A DNA stretch of 64,000 nt from Prostheceraeus crozeri. Lineage: Eukaryota > Platyhelminthes > Polycladida > Euryleptidae. Below the pieces are notes generated by a model. It was not told the origin of the DNA, made no database searches, and worked only from the letters and a program-made list of their open reading frames with translations. Positions within the stretch are counted from its first letter, which is position 1. Each line of letters opens with the position of its first letter. The position numbers and the translations under genes were made by a program. Shown piece by piece: positions 11,662 to 25,200 of this stretch. The DNA lies in assembly GCA_907163375.1 (NCBI GenBank), contig CAJQUW010016163.1, forward strand, positions 310,001-374,000, written 5' to 3'.

Positions 11662-14600
11662 CTCGGGTATCATAGACTATCTCTATCATCATAAACTCGA
11701 AACATGACAACCCCGAACTCTGGATTTTTCGGGTTTCAGCAAACAGATTTTGAATGCTTTGGGACGACTTTCTTCAGATGAAAATCTCTAGTCTCATAAA
11801 GTGGAGCATGCCAGCTTAGCATAACATCGAAACTAAATAAAAATTATATCTCATTGGGTCGGGGTAGGCCCGTTCTGTTCATTCGGGGTTCAAAATTCAT
11901 GACACCCGATCAAAAGACCATATTTAATATCCACTGATAATAAAATATCAGTATGAGGTTCGAAAATACAGTGGAATATTGATGTTTATGTTTCAACATT
12001 CCCCTAATTTTTTCTTCTCGCTAGATTGCACGAACACAAGCTGCAAAGCATGAAAAGACCGCACTGAAAACTGAGGTAATTGAGCGTCAAAACTCATTCA
12101 AGTGGTCTGAATGAATCATTAATAAAATATAAGAGGATGTAATGGAGGTGTCAGCAAGCAATGTTTAGTTGTAGAATATACACGTTGCATCAGCCAAGGA
12201 ATGAAGATATGGAAGAGAAGAAGGGTTGGGAATGGCTGAGTTTCCCCATTTTGCGTCAGTAACGTGTCGCAGATAGAAGAGCCATGGTTTGTGTTTCCTC
12301 CTGCCGCAATATGGGAACTGAATTGCCTTAGACTTCTCTGTATATCCATCAAATATCGATTTCCATCAATAATGAAGATTTCGCATAGCATTTATTTTCG
12401 TCATAACATACCAGTAATTCAAAATAGGACGAAAATCCATACGATGTAATTCTTTTAATGCGAATAAATTGATCGATTTATTAAGTTCCTACTGTTATCT
12501 TGCGTGAATGATTAGGCCTACTTCTACGAGAAATAGATGAGAATTCCGATCTGAGAATCTTTACAATTAAGTTTTCGAATAAGATAATCAGTATATATTA
12601 TCTTTTGAATGATTGTTGTACTCTGAAAACACTTTGTAAAATACATTCAGAAAATAGGACATTCCCCTGTTTTGCGGAACGGAATAGTAGGTAGCCCTTT
12701 TAGAACGGAGAGGTAGACTGTATAAACAGTTAAAGAATGATGGATGATATGAAGTATACAAAACGATAAAATGAGGTATGCGGAGTCCTATCATATCGAT
12801 TGACGTACTATACTGCATAAATTGTTCTACAATATATCTAGAGTATTCATATTTCTCAGGATACAGGCCTACGATATATTAAACACGCATTCAATGATTA
12901 ACGATTCACAGTGAAATTATTTTCATCGGTTCAATTGAAGTCAATATATTATTTTTTTAATCTGCAGCCTACCGTAGATCGCTGTAGGCCACCTACCTGA
13001 ACCCATGTTTGGTGGGCACCGCTGTCACATTCTGTGAAAGCTTGTTAGCTGCACAATTTTATATCAATGTATGACACTTGAATAAGGCATCACAGCTTGA
13101 TTGAAAGCAATCCGGAAAACCTTGTATTCAAAACAGATTTGTTCTTAAAAACATGATGGAGTCGACAATCAACCTCTAGTTGAGATCGGAGGTCACTGAT
13201 CTTGATAAATGATAGAAATGATGGAACTCGGACTCCGCAACCATAGACTATAGGTATAGCGCAGATGTTGAACTTGCATGAATAGGTAGAGAAATACAGA
13301 GAATGAGAAGTATATGCAAGGAAATTTCGCAGAAATAACGTTAAGGAGCACAGCCTTATACAGTCCCCGTTCTCAAAATTACTCATTCCTCATTTTCCGA
13401 AGAAAAATATGTTCACTACACACAGAGCAAACCGGCCCGCATTGTCATGACCCGCGGTCTGTTATTACAGCCAGTGCCGTAACCCATTTGAATGCAATTG
13501 TAAATTATGTCTGAATATTCCATCATATTTCAAAGTTCACTCAAGACGCTTTCTGTTCAGAATCAAAGCGTGCGAGCATTTATAAGTTCATACACGCAGC
13601 CACAAACTAAATACTATTTTTTATGAATAAGGTATGTGAAATGTATTTATATATAGGGCCTACATGTAATTCGAAATATAGAAGTGTTTGCTTGCTTTTC
13701 AAACCGAAATTATGACTATAGCGTTTGCAAAGGACCGTGTTAGCAATAACTTATTCCGCCACAAATGCTTTGAAAACTTCAGTCACAAGTTAAGTCACTG
13801 CATATCTCCATTATTCAATTATATTTCCTTTGAATAACAAATGAATGAATACGAAAGAAGAATGAATTGACTAAACTAGCAAAATGTACAGCCACCGGGC
13901 AAATGAAACTTGGAAGTTTACTGCGAACTGCTAGAAAACTCGCTAATCTAATGTCCGTGTCCTTTACTATTGATATAATGCAGGTGCCCCATTTTGAGGA
14001 GTTCGCTGACCTAATCACAGGATCAAAGGTTTCCAGTTATGATGCAGCTATACATTGGCCTTAATTCATGTAATTATGTTTTGGGGATTGCATTTACACA
14101 CATCTTCCTATTACATGCGTCAACACATGAACTCTTCCACGCATAGGCTACCTGGACATCTTGAACCACCGGAAACTAAAAATTAACCACCTACTGCGAT
14201 TCCTGGTTTCCGAAAGAATGTTTTGTGTAGTAGAATTGGATCGAACAAGAACTTGAAGAACTTATTCCAGTACTCCAATGGTCACATGGTCACTAAGGAA
14301 GGCCCGTCATAAATTGCATATAGTACATCTGGGTATCGCCGAAGAAGTGTATTCATACTGTATTTCAAGAACAAAGTGTTCATTTCTCTTACCACAAGGG
14401 TCTGAAAATGACGCGGTCATTAGGAAAGCGAATTTGCGAAGTTTGGTTCCTTGCAGCATACCACAAAAAGCTTGGAGTGTTTTTTTTCGAGACTGCTGTA
14501 TATTTTACTAGTTTAGTCCCTTTTTCCTTCCTTTGAATTGTATAATTCATTTGTTTCGTTATTTTAAGCTAATATACCGGTAGGTATTGGAGATGAAATG

Positions 14601-15912
14601 TGAAATCATTTTTCTTCGGAAAATAGAATGAGCAATTTAGCTAGCCGGATTGTATCAATAATAATGATAAATGGCATCAGAAAATATGGTGAATGGGAGG
14701 TGAAATCTCCTATAAGCATACCAGCAGGTCAGAAACACATTTTTGTCAAACGTGCCGTGAATGACATTATCTGTTACAACTCATGCGATTTTGCTGCTAT
14801 TGATCACAATAGTATGCAGCAAATACGCATGTAATAGCTTGTGTTATTTTGACTACAATAAGCGACCATTAGAACTTTTGAACACTCTGTAACTAGAGAG
14901 TAAACGTTGGAATAAATAAACTAACTTCAGATTCGTGTTTTCAGGGTTAAATTGACCAGAATCAATGAAAATATGTAGACACACAAAATATCTTTGAAAA
15001 ATTGTTTACTATATTTCCAGATTTATGTCATGATGTTGCGCTATAACTGAAATTTGTAATCATAATTATGTTTCAGATTGCACAGCACTGGTAGAATGTT
15101 CCAACTTCTTTCTATTTTCAATCTTCGCATCCTTTCTACACGGTTCTTGTGTTTGCAGACCTATTAGCAAAGCACCTGTCAAATTCAGAAAATATTTGAT
15201 CGAGGCCTACAAGTATAAGCAGCATATGACATTAATAGCCACTGTAAATTAGCACAGTTATTCGTGGCGACCGTATTGAGATAAAATTACGACGACATAG
15301 CGCAAGTGAGTAATTTCTGTGCAAACATTCTGTCGACTGACGATTCTTGAAATAATCTATACATTAGAATACATAGACCATCCATGAGTCCATAGATTCT
15401 GTTAAACCAGTTCTATTGGTATTATTCCTTTGATGTCTTTGTTCCTTTGTTGTGACCTATTGATTCTAGGTTCTATGTAAGTCAGAAATCTCTATAGGTG
15501 GCTCTACAGATTTGCAAGCAACCATCGAGTTGTTAATTCAACCCAAACTATCATTTTCAGTCATGTGTGCTATACTTATTTGTCATTGTTCCTATTATTT
15601 CTGAAATATAAATAATACTATTCAATAAACTAAAATCATGATGATGTCACTTTTTTTGACTGCAAGTTGTACAAAGTACATTCGTGATTGATGCTACGTG
15701 ATGTCAGTCAGTAGCCTAAACAAAGTTCATTCCTACAACATGAATGAGCGCAAAGCGGTTAGCATATTTCTCTGTTCACAGGCCTATATAGCATTCGGAT
15801 ACCTACATGTGCATTTATATGTGTAATCATAATAAAGAAAATCGTGATTACATGGGAATTGCATCATTCTAAACAGTGGGACATAACGGCAACTTTGATA
15901 GCAGTTCTATTA
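11662..15912. other. AT-rich stretch with no recognisable gene
   Basis: Only short, unconserved-looking open frames on both strands (for example 12119-12391 minus and 13090-13386 minus), none with a recognised domain. No structural RNA recognised. Confidence 0.55.
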
Positions 15913-16666
15913 CAGCAGCCAGAACAAGTTTCTACAGGGAACGAGGCCGAAAATGAGACTTTTTCACAGAATGATAGAATGATATGCACCGTATGCCTAT
16001 TACGAATCTGCACGTCAGCCGAATTCTAGTTAGTTCCTCTTCTTGTCAGACTCGATCAAAGAAAAACGCATGTTGATCCAGTGGGACGCAGATTTTAGTT
16101 CATAGTTCAAATAATAAGATACACGGTACATGGATAACATGGATAACATCGTTCTATGCTTTCTCTTATTAACTGAAAAGTACAAAGTCAAGAGCCATAA
16201 TTTTTGACATGGACTGTCTCCAGGTAATTTCGCATCATGTTCATGCACCCCTGTTTATAAAGTCAAACACATTCAGCTTTGGAAAGCTTGCTAATATCGG
16301 CAAAAACAAGTATTTTGAGCGATTTAATCCACATCTAATTACATTCTCGCATGCATTGCCGATCAGAAACATGATAATAACACATACACATTATAGGAAA
16401 TGATCTGAAGACAGTCCCTATCAAACATTATGACTCTGGGCTCAGTATTTTTCGCTGAATCAGAGAAAACATAGAAAATTTCATTTCTACCAAAAACTTC
16501 AATCTGCATCCCATTGGATTATGTTTTTTTTATCGTGACTGATAGGAAGAGGAACTCAGTAGAACTCGGCAGACGCACAGATTCGTAGTAGGCATAGAGT
16601 GTGCATCATTCTGTGAAGGCTTCATTTTCGTCCTCGTTCCCTGCAGAAACTCGCTCTGGCTGCCGG
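15913..16666. mobile_element. Long-terminal-inverted-repeat MITE, copy 1
   Basis: The outer regions, about 15913-16110 and 16460-16666, are inverted copies of each other; the ends read GCAGCCAGAAC on the left and its complement on the right, followed inward by a segment containing AACGAGG(C)CGAAAATGA. The middle matches the middle of a second copy at 27375-28108, so this is a repeat family rather than a chance palindrome. No transposase is encoded. Exact ends and target duplication are unclear in this diverged copy. Confidence 0.82.
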
Positions 16667-19600
16667 ACTTTTCTAGGTAAAGTGGAAGAGAACGACATTA
16701 TTCTTCATCTTTCGGCGAGTAAACTGGAGCGGAATGGTACCAAGTTAGAGCACAACGATTCATTCTCTGGCTGTGACTTCTATCACCGTCAGCACTCGAC
16801 CACACAATGGTCCAAGTCTCTATTCATTGTAGCACAGTGTTCAACATCCATTCATGATTATGCAGAATGCAGATTTACAAATGTCTTCATTCACAGCCCA
16901 CACTCAAGATAAGATAGATGCAATCAAGTCGGAATCGATCATATACAGAGTATCTTTTATCTCCCGCTGATGTGTCTCTCAAACTAAAGCTATTGAGTCG
17001 ATCAGGAAAGTCTGAATGCTTTACGCACTTTCATGCTTGAAAATTCCGATCAGAAGAAACTCAGTGAACTCAAATGTCTGCAAATTCATATGAGAAAATC
17101 AGGAAAGATTCAGTCATGCACATTATTCGCTTTTGTCAATTTCAAATAGACTTAACCTATGAGAATTTAACAGATTCATGTAATGTTGTGTCTGCAAGCC
17201 ATCCTAAAAGTAAAGTAATTCTTGTGTTTACTTTTCAATTTCACTTATGGGATGATTTAGATTGTCTAGAATCGCTATAAGGTGAATAGTGTTAAAGTGT
17301 CGTGATTCAGAGCAACCAAGATTTTCACTGTGTTCTCGGCCTCGGAAATCTGTGGAAGTTGTACCATTGGACTCAGCGTGGTTCATTCTACCCTAGGGTA
17401 CCATATTCTCAAATCCGAATTTTGGCTGGGAAAATAACTTCGTGGGCGTCCCCCTTGTCCTGAAAAATGCTTTTGAGCTTTTAAAAATCGAGGTTTTAGA
17501 AAATCAAAATTTTGAGTAGGAAAATAATTTAGAAAAATTTTGGTCTGACCTCCCCCCTCCTGTAAGATCCCTTAAATAACGATAGTCCTTTTTCTTATTA
17601 GATCCTGCATGTTGATTAGGTTGCCTAAAGCTCACAATTTATAAATTCACTATTTGTTTGAAAATATGCAGTATATGAAAGTCGTTGATCGAGAGATGCT
17701 GGAATCCTGATTTGGTTATCAACATTTCCATTAAATAATAAAAAATTCAGTTACCTCGCTTTCTCATTGCGGAAGTATTTCAGGATCATCTTTCATTAAG
17801 ATGAATATTTGTGAATAAAAAGCAAGAGTGAATGCGATGAGATTAATGTACTCTAAAAAGGAATTGGATTGAGATGTTACAGTCGGATGTTTATAATGCA
17901 CCTAACTCAAGAAAGTGGTAGGCCCATGTATTAAGAAGATTCTGTTCAATTCTGTCTTCATCATTTTCTTGTACATATTTTTACTGTGATGAGCTGTCAT
18001 TATAAATATTATAACATGGCATTGGTTCATACTAAATGTTCGTAACTTCTCTGAAATTCAATTTTTGCGCAATCTGATTGCTCCAATGACGTTATTTTGT
18101 AGACATGAGACATCGATTTTGAGGGAAGCCTTTCAATGGGCGAATTAGCTGTGATTCAGACAATGTTTGGTGTAGCGAAGAGGCTAGACAGGAATAATGC
18201 AGAAGAACAGATGGGATAGACTAAGATTACGAGGATATGCTTTGAAAAGAAGATGTGGTAGACGCATTGAAAAAAGAAGAATTCAAGTAGGTGGCAAAGG
18301 TCTGGACGACTGTAGATAACGTAGAAGATCATAACATAACCAAGTAAAGGAAAATATGAGGTGATATTTTTTAGTTCTATCCCAATACTTTTTGACGATG
18401 TTGTATGGCTGCTAGACAGGGTCATATGGATCATACAATTTGCTCACTTATAATTCTGATTGTAACTGACTTCTCAGTTTGAAGACAAGAGTGGCAACCT
18501 CACCGAACAATTTGCAGTAGCTACCGATGGATCGAATACTGCAACCTTACGATTTCAACCTCAATGCCACTAAACTGTATCATCAACATAACAGCGAATG
18601 AAAACAATGAATCAGGAAATAGCGAGAAGCAAGTCGAAGAGGCTCTGCGATGGCTAAGAAAATGTACACCACAAGTCATACACCGCAATGTGCACGAGCA
18701 AGATGCTTTCCTCCGCACTTTTTCCTTATGGACCATATATATAATTTATTGTCCGTTATCAAGAAACCAATATCAAGACCAGCTCCCGTCGTAAGCTTAC
18801 TTCAACTTGTTGTTCGCCCATCTTTGCTCCCTTCTCTTCCCTTGCAGACTACAGTGCAAAGGAAATCTTCTTAGGTGAACAAAATTCCTAATAAATTTTA
18901 AAAAGAGGACCGTAGAAGCGCTCACCGGTCCATAAACAACGATCTGTGAGAAGCGATCACACGCTTCTTTTTTTACACGGGTTTTTACACGAGTCACGGA
19001 TTTTGCATATCTCGGCCACAAGGTTGGATATTGGGTTTTCGGGTTGCTGTCCCAAGATCTTAGAGTGCAAACCAAAATTATGGACACAATATTAAAAATT
19101 TGCATGTTTGAAATTTAAAGATGCATGTATCTGCAAACAGTCTCCATGAACCCTATAAACTAATGCTATAGCTGTGATTTAAAAGCTGTATGCATTTTCT
19201 CATCATTGTAACAATTACCAGAAGTCGTCACCATAAGTTGTTATGCAATAACATGCCCATTTATAAAGATCCTTTATTGCTTTGTGAACAACAGAAATTT
19301 CGAATGCATTTTTAGTCTACTTCTTTGTGACAATTCAACGCCCAAATTTTCAAGTAAATCCTATGGGAGGTGCACACTTCAGTAAAAAGGTGGCCAATCT
19401 TAAATCTGTTCATGCGATGTACCCAAGATCTGTCCCAAGATCAATCCTTGATATAATCTTGGGAACATTAACCCAGGCTTAGTCAATACACTACGGATAG
19501 CAGATCCAATTTGTGCCAATTTGGAGGTGAATATGGCCGCATCTAACATGACAAATTGACAAGACCATGTAATGCAGATGAGGTCTATAAGCTTCTCAGT

Positions 19601-22070
19601 CAAGTTAGGACTGTATTACTCGTTGGTAGTCTCTATTCGATTATGCGGATGCAATTGTTTGACACTAAGATCTGAACTGTAAATTAGAATAATGATTTCG
19701 AGCTGTTGACGATCTATGTTAAGGATGTGTTAAGGATCTCCGATGTCGAAGGGAAAACAATGAGCTATGTCAGGAAGCGAGTCACCAACTACACTGGCGA
19801 GCAAGAGCCTCTCATTGCCACTATAAATATAATGAATAAACATATAATCAAATTACCATATGACGAGCGCCTGATGAGGCTTGAACAGACTAACACTCAG
19901 GTCATGCAGAAATGTTGCTCTAGCCAATTTAGAATGGACTAGAAACTAGAAATTATTGAAAATTTCAGTCAGACTGTTTTTGTTCATCAACTGAAAAAAT
20001 CGTGTAATCTTCTTTTAAACTCTGTATAAACTTTAATGTTTCTTACAATATGTGCCTTTTCATTGCAAGCTCTTAGGGCATTCTGAGTATTTTAATGCTA
20101 GAACTGATAGGTGACATGTGATAAGCCATGATAACTGTGACTGCAAGTATTTGAGAGATCAATTAAGCCTACTAGGATCTCAGTGAGGGCTTAAAAACCC
20201 ATTTTAAGACATAGCTTTACAGCCATCTTTGAATACAAAGTGTAGAAACGATGTACAAAACACGATTGTAAAACCATGTCTAAAAACTAGAGTTTTCTAT
20301 CAGCTACATGACATTGCTTTATAACTGTTTCTTCTGCACTTTTGACAATAGGGCTATTAAATTGACATTAAGAAGATGCAGCATGGGTTAATTGTGTTCT
20401 AACATGATGTGTACCATCTGCAGGAATGAGCATCATTCTATTAATTAATCACACTCATCTAAACAGCAAAATGTACTTATGAAGGATGCTAATATATCAT
20501 CAAACCCAAAATTTATGATGTTTACCAAATAAGTCTTAAATCGAATGTCATAGTCAAAAAATTATTTTACCGAAAAAACACGGTCGAAACAAGCTATGGA
20601 TTTAACTTTGAATTCATGGATAAATAGTAAAATTTTTCTCAGCGACCTTGTTTTCACCTATTAAGGACATTTTCTTTATTGAGTATTTCAAACATTTATA
20701 CTCTGAAGTATTTTTCAATCCTCATCCGTTATCAGTAAATGGAACACATGCATGTTCAGTACATGCAAATTTCGATCCCCATTCATAATGAATCACATGG
20801 TAATTGCAGTTGAGGTTAAGTGTCATTTTTATTAGAAGTGTTGCTTTTACGACAAGAACCAGGTGTGTCAATTTAAACTCTGTCGAGCTTCTCTTTGGTT
20901 GAGTTTAGTTCACCTGCTGTCAATGAGTGCTTTGAATTGCAGATCAAATGCTCCTACGATTAAAAAAGATGTTGAATTATTCTTTTGCAGTACTTGTTGA
21001 CATCAATCATTTACATCAAAGTGGGAAAAATCTATCTTTTAATAAGACAATTTTCGAACATGTTGATAATTTTCCGGTTTCTTTTCTAAGTGAATCTGCA
21101 TCGTTGATGATATCTGTGTCCGATTAGAGATTATTGTTGAACGTTCATGATCGTGATTGAGAAATATATGTATTGCGTGATTCACGTTGTTCATATTACT
21201 TCAGAAATAGACATATAGGTTTAATTGAATTCTTTATTGTCTTATTTCATCTATGAGAGATGATGAATCATCAAACTAGCAAGCAAAATAATGAGAACTG
21301 TATGGTAAAAGTAATCATGATGGTTTTCCTGGTGCATCAAGCTGAGTGAACTAAACTATGGGATAGATGATACAATAATTGGAAAAATGGCATTGTAACT
21401 TCCTAATGAGTCATGTCATATGCACGTCAATTGTGAATGAAATTAATCGATGAGAAAGGCAATCATTCAAGGGAAATGTATTATGTAATCGATAATATGG
21501 AAAGAATTTAACTCTCGAAATAATAATATTAGGCGACATATCCATCAATGAATAATTTATGAATAAGATTCTTCAATTGAACTTTGGTACATGATCTCAA
21601 ACAAGCAAAGGCAAATAGTTAATTCAGAATTCCGCGACATTTTTCATAATTTATTCAGACATTTTCTAATGAGAAAGACTGAGTTCCACATATCCTGCAA
21701 CTGCTATTTTATTCAGGGTCAATGCATTATTTTGGGACCGAAACATGTTTACTACTTGTATTGATAGACAAGAAAAATGTGTTTATATCCATTTACCCAT
21801 GCCTACATTCCTCAGACTGTCTTAATTCCCAGACAATCGACACATGATCTGTCGAATTGGGTACACTGAGTTGGAAGTAAATAATTGAAACTTGCCCCAC
21901 GAGGCTTTCGACCCACAGTCCGCCTAATCCACGCTGCCCACAGACCCATGACCATCATCACCAATGTGTCATGCTTAGTTATTGATTGTAAAATTTACAT
22001 CTTCTGGAAGCATTTTCATGAATCCAAGCGAATTTAAACAATGTAGGTATATAGATTTGTCATGTCGCCT
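16667..22070. other. AT-rich stretch with no recognisable gene
   Basis: No convincing gene. A frame at 19706-19942 begins with a segment weakly recalling Cys-loop receptor extracellular sequence (VKDVLRISDVEG), but it soon diverges and has no partner exons that could be recognised. A short region at 17390-17570 repeats a degenerate AAAATTTTG-type motif near C-rich runs. Confidence 0.5.
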
Positions 22071-22292
22071 GCCGGCGCTGTGGCCTTATGGTAGAGTGTT
22101 CGCTCTGCGTCCGGGAGACCTTGGTTCAGACTTTGGTCGTGTCAAAGCTAAGAATTCTAAAAACAGGCAACACTCTGCATTCTTGCTAAGCACTCAGCAT
22201 AGAAAGAATGAGAGTGTTATAAATAACAACTCAGCCACATGGAAGAAAGGCTCCGTGCCTAATGTGCGTCTGAGTATAAAAAGGTTCATCTA
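22071..22292 (+). repeat. tRNA-derived SINE
   Basis: The head resembles a tRNA gene: an A-box-like segment near 22080-22096 (TGGCCTTATGGTAGAG) and a B-box-like GGTTCAGACTT at 22123-22133, spaced as in an internal RNA polymerase III promoter. The following 150 bp is not tRNA-like and ends near 22292 without a long A tail. The B box deviates from GGTTCRANYCC and the arms do not form a complete cloverleaf by eye, so a functional tRNA is unlikely. Boundaries are approximate. Confidence 0.7.
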
Positions 22293-25200
22293 AGTCATTA
22301 ATTTTTAGACATTTTAGGATATAAAAATTTTCTTTTAAATCATATTTTGTACCTATTGAAAATTAACTAGTCATTAGCTTGTTTTTTTTATTATTTTTAT
22401 TTTTGTTACCTTGACGCACTTTGCTACGTTGAATCAGAAATGCATGTGCTGGTATGAGAGCAAGAACAAGAAGCATGTCGGTGATTATTTTGATGTTGAG
22501 GTGATGTTGAGGGCTGGCTTATTTACGGAAAAGTTGATGAAATCTTTATACAGGTTGTAGCTAAGAATCCTTCAAAACTATCTGATAACATATACGCATA
22601 AAGCTTCAGAAAACAAATTTTGCATGCTTCCTATCTGTTCTATATTTTCTGCATTTTAATACAACAAACCTCCATTGTGTCTTAAAACACAAGCAACTAG
22701 ACGGATGAATATCAGAAACATGATCACGTGCTTCTGGGAAATCAAGGTTTTGTTCAATCTGCTGTGATTATCGCAACATTCTACTTGCAATATTACCATA
22801 GATTAAGACCAAAAGTAATAACAAAGAAATGAGGCTTATAGCATGGTGCATCATTTGTAAAAATCTCCAATCTCATCTACAAAGATAATATGCTGCATGA
22901 TTCAAATCTAAACGACAGTTACTGAATTCATTACAAAATGATTTATAACTGAACTTATGCTGTATCTTGTCGCATTGATACCGACACTGAAAATGATAGT
23001 AATTTCGAGCAATTTACGAACAATCGATGGCTTTGCAAAAATGTAGTAGCAGAAAATGTAAACATTGTCAATATTTTTCATCGTTAATAACGAGAATGAC
23101 AGAAAGATCGAGAGAGAAACGGTGGGAGAATTTACATTACAGTTTACTCTTAACATACGTCTCACATAAAATGTAAATTGTTTTTCAATTCGTGCAGCTA
23201 CATTTGCAGCAATCGATTGAACAATTCTGTTGAAATGGTTGAATATTGATTGCCATGCATATCTCAGTAGCGTTGACAGTCAATCAACCGGGCTAAAGCA
23301 AGACATTAATCGTTTGGTCAATATCGAGAATAACAAGAAATATGCAGTAATTTGAACTGTCTTCGTTCATGCGTTCTCTCAAATTGTTGCCGTGCATTTT
23401 TTGAAATAATTTCAAATGGCTGCAGACAACGCATATTTGTATGAAATAGAATATGAGATAATTTGACAACAACATGCGTCATTAAATTTCATTTCCATGC
23501 CTGCTATCAATGAATCTGCGTCATGACTTCTCTCTCTCTCTCCCTCTCTCGCTGTAAGACTTCAAACTAACTTTCTAATTAAATAAATTTGATCTTCTGA
23601 GTTCTATTTGTGCCTACTGCCTTTCATCGACTAACCTTTCATCGTGCATTTAAATTTGTCAATCAAGAGGTTTTTGTGAGTTTCATCCAAAAAAAACACA
23701 ATGGAGGGTAACTACTTGTGCGTGACGTCTTCACACTGTCTAGCAATGTCAATAATTATAATTGTCCAACAGTTGGCCTAACTATGTATAAATTCCTGAT
23801 TTTTAGATAATTAGCATTCATGTAACATACATGTATATCACAATTTATTTATTGCCCCAATGCTGCTTCTCATTATAAGATGTACATTAACTAGCTATTT
23901 TGATTGTTATCTTATAGACAGGTTATCTTAAAAGTTTCTTATCTAATCTTTGCTATCTTAAAAGTAATTCTGACATTTAAGTATAAGTTATGCGATGGTA
24001 TGACTTACATCTCTTTTCAAAATGATCAACAATCATAATTTCGATAACCGCTCAACTGATGCTCATACATAACATATGTAAAATGATCAATAAAATAAAA
24101 TGGTCAGTGCTACATCGTCTCTAATTATAAGCTTCTGGTTCTGATTCTTGCAAATCTTTCGTCTTGAGTTCGTCGTCACCATTGCAGACATCTGTCATTA
24201 CACCGCTAAAAACAGCTAAAATAACCGTTAAACTTAACACAAAAGCTTCACAGTAAATATCCGCAAACATCTGTTAAAAATGATGACTTCACAATTTGAT
24301 GAGTGATGACGTAACGGTTAAAATCCGTCAATATCAGATAATCAACGTCTGTTTTGACGGATACTTACAGATCATTCCAAAAAACCGTGAAAGCTGTTAC
24401 CGTGTTAGCTGTTACTTTTACGGATGTTTACAGTTTACAATTTACAATGCGATCCCTTTCATTTTGTGACTCATCAATATACACAATATCTGTATTTCAT
24501 CTGCAAAAAATCAAGACAGTTGGATCACAATCTTTAAAAGTATCCATACGAGAAATCTCTCTACAACATTCTGCATTCGATTTATGCAATGAACGAACAT
24601 GACAGATAACACATGAGTTTCGCCAAATAGCAAAAATCAGACAGATAGCAATCATAATAAGGCAAAAGTAAGTTACGGTTTATGGTTTTGACTGCCTTTT
24701 TTTAAAAAAAAAAAAGATGACAAATTTTCGTTCATTCCAAAACGATTAACTGCCAAATGCCACTCAAGCCGCTTCAAAGCTCCTATCACCGCCTCGCAAT
24801 AAACACCGGATTTTTCTAATATAACCTGTGGGTGATTAATTGTTTTGCAATTTATCTTTTTTTTTTAGGGAGAGTTGTATTAATACATTTTTGAGTTTGT
24901 GATTTAGCTCTCTTTTCAGTCTCATTTTAAGCTTGATTTAGATCTCTTGTGATCAGAACAGATCGGCCAAGGCAGGGCCGGCAGCCCCTCAACAGACTGA
25001 CAGCTATCTGCTCAACTTCGAGCGATGTACATCATTCGATTACTCGATGTCTATGTTACATACGGTAGGCTTACCGGCACTCCGGATAAGTAAGAGTTCC
25101 CTATAAAGCACGTCGATACTAATTTTCATCATTTTCTGTCCAAATTGATCATCTATCAGGTAATTAGACGAATGTTCGCACTTTGATGATATATTTCGTG

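Noticed and set aside
16601..16912. 103-codon frame
   Set aside because: It lies largely within the right arm of MITE copy 1 and has no domain.
19706..19942. Possible Cys-loop receptor exon
   Set aside because: Only about 12 residues recall the family; the rest diverges and no neighbouring exon, disulphide loop or membrane segment was found.
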